Below are positions 1 through 6,928 of a stretch of DNA of 34,048 bases, one piece after another. Position numbers and translations under genes: made by a program. A model generated the notes under the pieces. The model did not search any database. It worked only from the letters and a program-made list of their open reading frames with translations, and was not told the DNA's origin. Numbering within the stretch: the stretch's first letter is position 1; the number at the start of each line of letters is the position of its first letter. Source of the stretch: Opitutaceae bacterium (GTDB lineage Bacteria; Verrucomicrobiota; Verrucomicrobiia; Opitutales; Opitutaceae); contig JADJZJ010000062.1 of assembly GCA_016715765.1 (NCBI GenBank), forward strand, positions 1-34,048, read 5' to 3'.

Positions 1-1
1 C

Positions 2-643
2 CTGGCGATGACCACGCTGCTCCCGCGCGATATCGCCATCACCGCGCTGCTCATCAACCTCGTCGTCGCCGGCACCTCCTTCACGCTCTACAAACTCGCG
101 CGTCACTTCTCCTGGCGGCTGGCGTGGCCGTTGCTTGCCGGCTCGGTGCCCCTGGCCTTCGTCGGCGCGCGCCTGCCGGTGGCGGACACGGTTTATTACT
201 GGCTCGTCGGTGGAGTGTTGCTCGTTGCGGGCCTGCGCCTGTTTTGGTCCGCACCCGGCGCGGTTGCCGGGGAGCCGTCTCCGTTGCCCGGCGTGGCCGT
301 TCGGGTTGGTTCCGGCGCGGGTATCGGTTTGCTCTCCGGTCTGGTCGGGGTGGGCGGAGGTATTTTTCTGAGCCCAGTGCTGCTGCTCATGCGTTGGGCC
401 ACGGCCAAGCAGACGGCGGCCGTATCGGCGATTTTCATCGTCGCCAACTCGCTCGCCGGCCTCGCCGGACGGTTGCAGGCCGGCGGCCAAATTCAGGCCG
501 GGACGCTCATCCTCGTGGCGGCCGGGTTTGCCGGTGCGCTGGCGGGTTCGTATATCGGGGCGTTTGCGATCGGGCAGCGGGCGCTGCAGCGGGGTTTGGC
601 CGTCGTGCTGGTGTTTGCCGCGGTGAAGCTGATGGTGCGGTAG
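2..643 (+). CDS. TauE/SafE-family membrane permease, 5' end cut by window
   Basis: This is probably a membrane exporter of small sulfur-containing or organic anions (TauE/SafE, formerly DUF81). The 211 residues from the first ATG at position 8 are very hydrophobic and form about six membrane segments. A glycine-rich GLLSGLVGVGGGIFLSPVLLL stretch in the middle is the typical start of the second TauE repeat. The frame stays open upstream of that ATG to the window edge, and the family is usually about 250 residues with a matching glycine-rich N-terminal repeat, which is missing here. I therefore infer that the true start lies outside the window. The substrate cannot be read from sequence. The gene ends just before a long inverted repeat and has no co-directional partner in view. 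Confidence 0.85.
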   Translation: MAMTTLLPRDIAITALLINLVVAGTSFTLYKLARHFSWRLAWPLLAGSVPLAFVGARLPVADTVYYWLVGGVLLVAGLRLFWSAPGAVAGEPSPLPGVAVRVGSGAGIGLLSGLVGVGGGIFLSPVLLLMRWATAKQTAAVSAIFIVANSLAGLAGRLQAGGQIQAGTLILVAAGFAGALAGSYIGAFAIGQRALQRGLAVVLVFAAVKLMVR

Positions 644-681
644 GGGACTGGTAGGAGCCTGCTGGCAGGCGATGGTTTGGT

Positions 682-784
682 TGGGAGCGCGACCGCCCTC
701 GGTCGCAATGTCCCCGCCAGATTGGGGTCTGCGAAAATAGAAATGGCTTGCGAATGTTTGCGACCGAGGGCGGTCGCGCTCCCA
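682..784. repeat. Inverted repeat element with perfect 27-bp arms
   Basis: Positions 682-708 and 758-784 are exact reverse complements (27 bp) around a 49-bp spacer. Each arm contains GCGACCGCCCTCGGTCGC, itself a short hairpin. The same arm sequence recurs at 28132-28160 and 28326-28354, so this is a dispersed family. It is followed at 785-810 by a motif (CGCTCACGCTCGTAGC core) that recurs at 31176-31201. No coding signal is seen in it. Confidence 0.85.
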
Positions 785-822
785 TTCCACTCGCTCACGC
801 TCGTAGCTACGTCTCATCCAAT

Positions 823-1982
823 TCAGCGCAGCCCCAGAAACGCGGCCAGATCTTTCACCGCTGGCGCGACCTTGTGCCCGCGCTTAATTGAGCGGGAGAC
901 GACCGTGAGCTTCCTTTTCGGGCGATCCGCCTTGGGATCGACATGGCCGACTAGTTCGCAACCGGCCAACACGGGCAGGCGTAATAGCCGCGCACCCGTT
1001 TGGCCGGCGGGGTGTAGACTTCCCAGGTGTAGTCAAAATCCCACACGCGAGTCGTGACGCGCCGGTCGTAGATCAACGGATCCAGCGGAGCCAGCAGCTG
1101 GGGCGAGCTGCCGTTTGCCTCCGGCGCATCAAAGAGCGCGGCATCCTCCCGCAGGCAGTGCAGCCGCGGGCCCTCGGGCAATTGCACGGCCTGCACGAGG
1201 TCCTCGACGTGGGCGAGTTCGGCGCGCTTGAGCAGCACAAGCCGGCGCTGGCGGAGTTTGAGCAGCGTCTCCCAACGGGCCGTTTCCGCATTGCTGGGCG
1301 CCCGGCCGGCGAGCACCTCGGCCGGCAGGACGCGCTCGGGCAGATCGTAAAGCCTGCGGCCGCCGGCGCGCTGGGCGATCAGCAGGCGACCGTGGAAGAA
1401 CAGCTTCTGCATGGTCGACTTGACCAGGGTGGCCGCACCCCAGAAACGCCGGGCGCGACGCCCGTCCTCAACGGCATCGGACCCGAGGGGACCGCGCTCC
1501 GCCAAGGCGGCGAAGATGCGCGGCTCGAGTTCGCGTTCGCGCGGCGTCAGCTTGCCCGACCACGGCCCATGCCGGCGGGTGCGGGCGTGCATGGCGTTGA
1601 GCAGGTGCGGCCAGGCGTCGGGCGTGAAGACGACGAGGATGCCAGTGGACGGCAGGTGATGCTCGAAGGCATGGCGGCTGGCGGCGGGCAGCGGGGCATC
1701 GGCTCCGTGCACGTGCCGCATCAGGTCGCCTTCGCGATAACCCACGATGCGGTTGCGCAGGATGAGGTCGTGCATGCGCCCGCAGACATTGATCGGATCA
1801 ATCTGCACGTACCCGTGGTGGCGCAGCGCCGCGTCAATGCCGTCCACGGGCGCATCAAGCAGCAGCGCCCGGCGCATGAAGCGCCGCGCCGCAAGGGGGG
1901 TGACTTTGAGCGGAGCCGGCAACGCCCGCCGATTGAGCGCAGTTGCCGCCAAAAAACAAGGCCACGCACCACAATCCCACAT
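823..1982 (-). CDS. YcaQ-like winged-helix protein, frameshifted near C-terminus
   Basis: This resembles the YcaQ/AlkX-type winged-helix family (PF06224), some members of which are DNA glycosylases that unhook interstrand crosslinks. Visible features are an N-terminal helical part with YVQIDPINVCGRMHDLIL and a C-terminal LLAPLDPLIYDRR...WDFDYTWEVYTPPAKRVRGYY block. The open frame stops at 951 shortly after RGYYA. Adding one base near 977-980 restores the expected tail (LPVLAGCELVGHVDPKADR...) as far as a TGA at 823-825, so one C in a C-run appears to be missing. The start is uncertain: ATG at 1982 lies inside a 39-nt palindrome, and TTG at 1922 is closer to where family similarity begins. The catalytic role is inferred from the family only. 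Confidence 0.75.
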
Positions 1983-2010
1983 GTCACGTATTACGTGACA
2001 TGTGGGATTG
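1972..2010. repeat. Perfect 39-nt palindrome, TGTCACGTATTACGTGACA core
   Basis: Nineteen base pairs match perfectly around a single central T at 1991. The core TGTCACGTATTACGTGACA (1982-2000) recurs 54 nt away at 2036-2054 with only the centre base changed. The palindrome covers the best ATG start of the YcaQ-like gene. It could be an operator pair, the ends of a small mobile element or a REP-type repeat. Sequence alone does not decide. Confidence 0.8.
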
Positions 2011-2034
2011 GCCGGCCGCGATCGGCCAAAATCT

Positions 2035-2055
2035 TTGTCACGTAATACGTGACAA
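2035..2055. repeat. Second copy of the TGTCACGTANTACGTGACA palindrome
   Basis: This is a perfect 21-nt palindrome centred on A2045. Its 19-nt core equals that of the 1972-2010 palindrome apart from the central base. The two cores flank 35 nt containing the smaller palindrome GGCCGGCCGCGATCGGCC. Confidence 0.75.
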
Positions 2056-2076
2056 TGCTTCGATAGCCCTGATCGA

Positions 2077-2158
2077 TGTAGGGCTGGACCTTGGTCCAGC
2101 CGCGAATGTTGGCTGAGCTTCTCAGCGTTATCGGGCTGCACCAAGGTGCAGCCCTACA
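2077..2158. repeat. Paired GTAGGGC-type hairpin repeat
   Basis: The left hairpin is GGCTGGACC-TT-GGTCCAGCC, preceded by TGTAG. The right hairpin is GGCTGCACC-AA-GGTGCAGCC, followed by CTACA. The two units face each other in a BIME-like arrangement between the sigma-factor gene and the YcaQ-like gene, both of which are on the minus strand. It may attenuate transcription or shape mRNA ends. Confidence 0.75.
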
Positions 2159-2248
2159 GGTCCAAAAACCGCACAATCGCCTGCGAGCAGGCTCCTGCCT
2201 CCAATGCCGCGAGGCGTGAAGCGTCACAGCCGGATGGATGCCCGTGCC

Positions 2249-2971
2249 TCACGCGTAGGCGAGGGTGGGGCGGCCGTAGGTGGCGCGGGTGGTGATGAAA
2301 TACTCGGCGGCCGGGGTCTCGGGGGCGAATTCGGGACAGGACGCGGCGATGAGCTCGCGGAGCTGCTCGCGGGCGCGGGCGATGCGGCTCTTCACGGTGC
2401 CGACGTTGATGCGCAGGGTCCGGGCGATTTCCTCGTAGGGGAGATTGAGGACAGTGCGCATGGTGAGGATCTCGCGCTGGCGGCGGTCGAGCTGCTCCAT
2501 GCACGCGGCGATGAGGGCGGTGAACTCGCTCGTGGCGGCCTCCTGCGCCGGATCCTGGTCGGCCGAGGCCACGATGTCGGCGAACGTCGCGTCGCCTTCC
2601 TCGCCGAGCGCGTGGTCGAGGGACAGCGAATCCTGCCGGCGGCGGCGGAAGAAATACCAGTAGCGGTTGCGGGCAAGGTTGACGGCGATGCGGTAGAGCC
2701 AGGTGGCGAGGGAGGAGTCGCCACGGAATTTCCCGAGGCCGCGGTGCGCGCGGATGAAGGTGTCCTGCACGACTTCCTCGGCATCGGTGCGGTTGTGCAA
2801 CAGGTTGAGCACCGTGGAGAAAATCCTGGCCTGGTAGCGCTCCATGATCTGGACGAAGGCGGCCTCGTCCCCGGTGTTGTAACGTTGGACCAGGACCGCA
2901 TCGATCGCGGCTTCCGTGACGCTGTCCGGGTTCTTTTTCGCGAGGGATTGGGCAGTGTGGCTGGATTGCAT
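2249..2971 (-). CDS. ECF-type RNA polymerase sigma factor
   Basis: This is a small sigma-70 family factor that would direct RNA polymerase to a stress or envelope regulon. Region 2 is clear (FVQIMERYQARIFSTVLNLLHNRTDAEEVVQDTFIRAHR, then FRGDSSLATWLYRIAVNLARNRY). Region 4 is clear too (LDRRQREILTMRTVLNLPYEEIARTLRINVGTVKSRIARAREQLRELI). From the ATG at 2971 it has 240 residues, longer than many ECF factors because of an N-terminal tail of about 35 residues and a C-terminal extension of about 28. The frame opens further upstream to 3097, but those residues look non-coding. No anti-sigma or zinc-finger gene sits next to it: downstream are a hairpin repeat and the YcaQ-like gene. How it is controlled is therefore not visible. 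Confidence 0.93.
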   Translation of the reverse strand: MQSSHTAQSLAKKNPDSVTEAAIDAVLVQRYNTGDEAAFVQIMERYQARIFSTVLNLLHNRTDAEEVVQDTFIRAHRGLGKFRGDSSLATWLYRIAVNLARNRYWYFFRRRRQDSLSLDHALGEEGDATFADIVASADQDPAQEAATSEFTALIAACMEQLDRRQREILTMRTVLNLPYEEIARTLRINVGTVKSRIARAREQLRELIAASCPEFAPETPAAEYFITTRATYGRPTLAYA

Positions 2972-3392
2972 GGGGCAATTGGGTTGATCTGAACCCCTCC
3001 CACCTACCTTGATACGTGCCAACGGATCGTGGCGGTGTGCAAACGGCACCGACGCAACGGTTAAGATTTTCACCGGCAAAAATCGGGCCGGATGCACGGT
3101 TGGATTTCATGCAAAACGCCCGGGGATTTTCAGCCTGTCCTTGCGGATTGCATGACGGCGTTTTGGGCCGGGGAGCGCAAATGTGGGAGCGAGCTTGTTC
3201 GCGACAGGTTGATCGTAACCGTCGCGAAGGTGGATGATCGATGTAGGGCGGGGTCTCCGAACCCCGCCTCGAGTACTAATGACATTCGCTTGGCGGGGTT
3301 CGGAAACCCCGCCCTACAACCCAACCAGCAAGCGGCCCGCACAGAGCGCGCTTGCCTCGCCTTCGTTTGCATCGTCTCGTGCTGTGAACGTC
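2972..3392. other. Intergenic region without a gene
   Basis: This gap separates the divergently oriented sigma factor and phosphatase genes, so both promoters should lie here. I see no convincing -35/-10 pair. It holds one paired hairpin repeat (3242-3318) and a degenerate GGGAGCGAGCTTGTTCGCGAC stretch near 3184. Open frames that cross it are translations of the repeat. Confidence 0.6.
3242..3318. repeat. Paired GTAGGGC-type hairpin repeat
   Basis: The left unit (TGTAGGGCGGGGT...ACCCCGCC) and the right unit (GGCGGGGTTCGGAAACCCCGCC then CTACA) are inverted relative to each other. They have the same TGTAGGGC/GCCCTACA ends as the repeats at 2077, 6649, 10937 and 31102. Confidence 0.75.
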
Positions 3393-4394
3393 ATGCAGAT
3401 ACCGAACCTCGAGCAGGCCCGCCGGTTGTTGTGCCGGTTGCAGGACCACATTCGCGATGTCCTCATCGCGGCCCGCGCCAAAAGCGGCAGGAGCTTTGCC
3501 AAGGTCGCCGGGGTCACCGCGGCCGACACGATCTACCAGGTGGACCGGATCACGGAGGAGGCCATTCTGGAATGGCTGGGCCGGCACTGGCCGACGGCGT
3601 GGCCGATCGAACTGGTGATGGAAGGACTCGAGGGCGAGGCGACGACCTTCCCCCGCGGCACACCGGTCGCACGCACGGTTTTCAAGTGCATCCTCGATCC
3701 GATCGACGGCACGCGGAACCTGATGTACGACAAGCGCAGCGCGTGGATCCTGACCGCACTGGCGCCCCAGCGCGGCGCCCGCACGCACCTCGGCGACATT
3801 GTGGTCGCGGCGATGACCGAGCTGTCCACGAGCAAGATGTGGCGCAGCGACCAGCTGAGCGCGGTGCGCGGCGGTGGCGTGAAGGCGCAGGCCTGTGACT
3901 TGCAGACGGGACGCCGCCGCGCCCTGCGGGTGCGGCCGTCGCAGGCGCGGGATTTCGAGCACGGTTTCGCCTCGATCGCCAAATTCTTCCCGGAGGGGAA
4001 GGGGCTGCTCGGGGCGGTGGAGGAACGGCTGTGGCGCGAACTGGGGGTGCTGGGGAAGAACGGCGGGCAGCTGGTGTTCGACGATCAATACCTCAGCACC
4101 GGCGGGCAGATTTACGAATTGATCGTCGGCCACGACCGCATGCTGGGCGATCTGCGCCCGGCGGCGTATGCGAAGGTCGGGCTCGGGTCCGCCTCGCTCT
4201 GCTGCCATCCCTACGACATCTGCACGGCGCTGCTGCTGCAGGAGGCGGGAGGCATCGTGGAGGCGCCCGATGGCCGGCCGTTGCGCGTGCCGCTGGATAC
4301 GACGACCCCCGTGGCGTGGATGGGTTATGCGAACCCCGTGCTCGCCCGCCGCGTCCGTCCGGTGCTCCGGCGGATCATGGCGGAGATGCTTTGA
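3393..4394 (+). CDS. Inositol monophosphatase-family protein
   Basis: This belongs to the metal-dependent, lithium-sensitive phosphatase fold that hydrolyses inositol phosphate, 3'-phosphoadenosine phosphate or sugar phosphates. In the 333-residue protein, EGLEGE (78-82 region) stands for the acidic metal motif. DPIDGTRNLMY (from about 102) is the signature metal-binding loop, and HPYDICTALLLQEAGG (272-287) is the C-terminal motif with its metal-binding Asp. I chose ATG 3393 (MQIPNLEQ) because the frame upstream is translated repeat DNA; GTG 3384 is an alternative. The next gene begins two bases after the stop, so the two are probably co-transcribed and translationally coupled. Given the neighbours, a sugar-phosphate or related substrate from the glycan pathway is plausible but unproven. 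Confidence 0.85.
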   Translation: MQIPNLEQARRLLCRLQDHIRDVLIAARAKSGRSFAKVAGVTAADTIYQVDRITEEAILEWLGRHWPTAWPIELVMEGLEGEATTFPRGTPVARTVFKCILDPIDGTRNLMYDKRSAWILTALAPQRGARTHLGDIVVAAMTELSTSKMWRSDQLSAVRGGGVKAQACDLQTGRRRALRVRPSQARDFEHGFASIAKFFPEGKGLLGAVEERLWRELGVLGKNGGQLVFDDQYLSTGGQIYELIVGHDRMLGDLRPAAYAKVGLGSASLCCHPYDICTALLLQEAGGIVEAPDGRPLRVPLDTTTPVAWMGYANPVLARRVRPVLRRIMAEML

Positions 4395-4396
4395 TC

Positions 4397-5680
4397 ATGG
4401 AAACCACCGCGTATTCCCGCGAAATCGACCGCACCCATCCCGATTGCATTGTCTACCGCCCATCGGCCGAACTGGCGTCGGACGCGGAAAACCAGCAGAT
4501 CATCGGCCAAGTGACCCCGGGCGGGCACTGGCTGCTCACGTGGACCATGGCCACGCATGAGAACAATCCCGACCAGCACGTGGTGGTCAGCCGCAGCGAG
4601 GACCGCGGGGCCACCTGGAGTGAGCCGCAGTGGATCGACGGGGCGACGCCGGCGCAGCAAGCCGGACCGGAGCGCGGCAAATACCAGGCGAGCTGGCCTT
4701 TCTTCATCCCCGCTCCGGCGCTCGGACGGATCTACCTTTGCTACAACAAGAACATCGGCCTGACCGATGCGCGCAACGACACGACCGGAGTGCTGCGGTT
4801 TCGCTATTCGGATGACGACGGCCGCACCTGGTCGGCGCCGCATGACCACCTGAAGATCGGACGCGGGGCGATCGATCATCCCGACCCGGCCATGCCGGTG
4901 AATTTCGTCACCTGTTTCCAAAGCTTGCTGGCACCGGATGGAGTGCCGCTGGCAAGCCTGACGCGCTGGGGTTCCGGGAGTCCGCACCTCTTGAACGTGA
5001 ACAGCGAGGTGTGGTTCCTGCGGTTCGAAAACATCCTGACCGAGCGCGATCCGGCGAAACTGGTGATGACCACCTGGCCGGAGGGCGGCACCGGTTTGCA
5101 GGTGCCGCATCCCTTCCGCATGAACCAGAGCGTGGCGCAGGAAGCCGCGACGGTGACGCTGCCGGACGGACGCCTGTTCACGGTCATGCGCACGCTGCAG
5201 GGCGCGCTGTTCTGGAGCATGTCGCGCGATGCCGGGCGCAGTTGGGCGTCGCACTGGACCGATCTGGACGAGACCGAACCGCTGCCGGTCTTTCCGCTGC
5301 GCTACAGCGACGACGGCGGGCTGGTCCATTCGCCGATCGTGTGCAGTCCGATCTTTGAATACGCGCCGGGCAAGTACTGCCTGGTCTATTTCAACAACGA
5401 CGGCTACCTGCCGGGCGCGAAGCATCCGACCGATTACCAGGTCAACCGGCGCGACGCCTGGATCGTGTGCGGGCGGTTCGTGACCGGGCCGGGTCAACCG
5501 GTGGTCTTCGGCGAGCCGCGCCGGCTGGCGACGGCCGACGGCGTGCAATTGGGGCATTACGGCCGGATCGAGCCCGTGTGTTACCCGAGCTACTTCCGCG
5601 ACGGCGACGACCACTGGCTGTGGTATTCCGACCGCAAGCATTTCGTGCTCGGCAAGAAGCTGAATGCGTATCTGGAGTAA
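4397..5680 (+). CDS. BNR/Asp-box (sialidase-fold) protein
   Basis: This is a 427-residue six-bladed-propeller protein of the sialidase superfamily. Three Asp-box repeats are visible: SRSEDRGATW (65-74), YSDDDGRTW (137-145) and SMSRDAGRSW (274-283). It has no obvious signal peptide, so it should act in the cytoplasm. ATG 4397 lies two bases after the phosphatase stop. The frame extends upstream, but that part overlaps the phosphatase gene. The following ROK kinase starts within six bases of its stop, giving a tight three-gene operon. Whether it is a true sialidase, another exo-glycosidase or a non-catalytic propeller cannot be settled: I did not identify the complete Arg triad and the Tyr/Glu pair with confidence. 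Confidence 0.82.
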   Translation: METTAYSREIDRTHPDCIVYRPSAELASDAENQQIIGQVTPGGHWLLTWTMATHENNPDQHVVVSRSEDRGATWSEPQWIDGATPAQQAGPERGKYQASWPFFIPAPALGRIYLCYNKNIGLTDARNDTTGVLRFRYSDDDGRTWSAPHDHLKIGRGAIDHPDPAMPVNFVTCFQSLLAPDGVPLASLTRWGSGSPHLLNVNSEVWFLRFENILTERDPAKLVMTTWPEGGTGLQVPHPFRMNQSVAQEAATVTLPDGRLFTVMRTLQGALFWSMSRDAGRSWASHWTDLDETEPLPVFPLRYSDDGGLVHSPIVCSPIFEYAPGKYCLVYFNNDGYLPGAKHPTDYQVNRRDAWIVCGRFVTGPGQPVVFGEPRRLATADGVQLGHYGRIEPVCYPSYFRDGDDHWLWYSDRKHFVLGKKLNAYLE

Positions 5681-5685
5681 TGGGG

Positions 5686-6624
5686 ATGAACATCATCGGT
5701 GTAGACATCGGCGGAACGAAATGCGCGCTCAGTGTGCCGGAAGGGGCGGAGGGCGTGCGCGAGGTGGTGCGCTTTGCCACGACCGATGTGCGCGGCACGT
5801 TGGAGCGGATCTATGCCGAGATCGCCAGGCTGGCGCCGACGCGCGAGACGGTGTTCGGCGTTTCCTGCGGCGGACCGCTGGACGCCAAGCGCGGGTTGAT
5901 TATGTCGCCGCCGAATTTGCCGGGCTGGGACCGCATTCCGATCTGTGCCGAGCTCACGCAGCGTTTTGGCGGCCGGGCCTGGCTGATGAACGATGCCAAC
6001 GCCTGTGCGCTGGCCGAGTGGCAGTTCGGGGCGGGCCGGGGCTGCCAGAGCATGATGTTTCTAACGATGGGCACCGGCATGGGGGCCGGGCTCATCCTCG
6101 ACGGACGGCTATACGAGGGCGTCACCGGCAATGCCGGGGAGGTCGGCCACCTGCGCATGGCGCCGGACGGTCCGGTGGGCTACGGCAAGTCCGGCTCGTT
6201 CGAGGGTTTCTGCTCGGGTGGCGGCATCGCGCAGGTCATGCGTCGCCGCGTGCCGGAATTTGCCGGCGCCAGCCTCCTGAAACAGTTGCCGCCGGACCAG
6301 CTCACCGCCCGCGAACTCGGCCGGGCCGCGGAGGCCGGCGATGCGCTGGCGCTGGCGATCTGGGGCGAGGTGGCCGAGCGACTCGGCGAGGCGCTGGCCT
6401 GGTTCGTCGATATCCTGAATCCCGAGCGGATCGTCATCGGCAGCATCTACCAGCGTTGCGAGCGGTTCATCGCTCCCGGCATGCAGGCGGTCATCAACCG
6501 GGAGGCGCTGCCGGACAGCGCACGGGACTGCCGGGTCGTGCCCGCGGTCTTGGGCGATGAGATCGGCGGATATGCCGCGGTGGCCATCGCGCGTTATCAC
6601 GGCGGACGTCCAGGCCAGGCATAG
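5686..6624 (+). CDS. ROK-family sugar kinase lacking the zinc cysteines
   Basis: This protein probably phosphorylates a monosaccharide with ATP. The N-terminal phosphate loop is MNIIGVDIGGTK, MNDANACALAEW (101-112) carries the catalytic Asp103, MGTGMGAGLILDG is the second phosphate loop, and GNAGEVGHL contains His155. The usual ROK zinc motif CxCGxxGCxE is matched position by position by VGYGKSGSFE (164-173), so all three cysteines are replaced by V, Y and S. ATG 5686 is preferred because GGAG lies eight bases upstream; ATG 5680, overlapping the previous stop, is possible. It is the third gene of the phosphatase-propeller-kinase operon. The substrate is unknown; N-acetylmannosamine, glucose or a related sugar would fit the context. 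Confidence 0.9.
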   Translation: MNIIGVDIGGTKCALSVPEGAEGVREVVRFATTDVRGTLERIYAEIARLAPTRETVFGVSCGGPLDAKRGLIMSPPNLPGWDRIPICAELTQRFGGRAWLMNDANACALAEWQFGAGRGCQSMMFLTMGTGMGAGLILDGRLYEGVTGNAGEVGHLRMAPDGPVGYGKSGSFEGFCSGGGIAQVMRRRVPEFAGASLLKQLPPDQLTARELGRAAEAGDALALAIWGEVAERLGEALAWFVDILNPERIVIGSIYQRCERFIAPGMQAVINREALPDSARDCRVVPAVLGDEIGGYAAVAIARYHGGRPGQA

Positions 6625-6648
6625 CTGCGAGCACAGGCATGTTGCCGT

Positions 6649-6732
6649 TGTAGGGCCGGACCTCGGTCCGTGCCTGTTCGCGCGACGCAGCCGTCCACCA
6701 CAGCGAGGCGCGGACCAAGGTCCGGCCCTACA
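6649..6732. repeat. Paired GTAGGGC-type hairpin repeat
   Basis: The left unit TGTAGGGCCGGACCTCGG and the right unit CCAAGGTCCGGCCCTACA are inverted relative to each other, and each also folds on itself through GGACC/GGTCC. The ends match the family at 2077, 3242, 10937 and 31102. Confidence 0.75.
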
Positions 6733-6735
6733 TGC

Positions 6736-6797
6736 TGCAGGAGCGGTTTTCTGCCGCGATGTTGCGTTCCCAATCGCGGCATAAAGCCGCTCCTACA
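6736..6797. repeat. Inverted repeat with GGAGCGG/CCGCTCC arms
   Basis: A left arm TGCAGGAGCGGTTTTCTGCC and a right arm GGCATAAAGCCGCTCCTACA surround ATCGCGG-type inner complementary blocks. It sits directly beside the 6649-6732 repeat and looks like a related palindromic unit with a different stem. Confidence 0.65.
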
Positions 6798-6862
6798 GTT
6801 TCCGTGCCAGGTTGCTCCGGCCCGGCCGCATTTAAAAGAATGACACGCGCGGTACGGTTGCA

Positions 6863-6878
6863 GTAACCAATTGGTTAC
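6863..6878. promoter_or_regulatory. Candidate operator GTAACCAATTGGTTAC
   Basis: A perfect 16-bp palindrome lies about 50 bases upstream of the first lyase-like gene, outside the hairpin repeats. Its size and position would suit a dimeric sugar-responsive repressor such as a LacI- or GntR-type protein, but no regulator gene of those families is in the window. I found no good -35/-10 pair beside it. Confidence 0.4.
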
Positions 6879-6928
6879 GCCCGTTCGTCTTAATTAGCAC
6901 ACGCCCGCCACTTTCTCCATCCACGCGC

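Larger units (their letters stand above)
6625..6928. other. Intergenic region with two hairpin repeats and a palindromic site
   Basis: No gene is seen. From left to right the gap holds a GTAGGGC-type pair (6649-6732), a second shorter pair (6736-6797) and the 16-bp palindrome GTAACCAATTGGTTAC (6863-6878), 50 bases before the first lyase-like gene. Confidence 0.6.

Noticed and set aside
1158..2045. Long plus-strand open frame opposite the YcaQ-like gene
   Set aside because: Composition is that of an antisense shadow in GC-rich DNA; the minus frame carries family motifs.
3234..3392. Longer N-terminus for the phosphatase
   Set aside because: These codons translate the hairpin repeat and have no family similarity.
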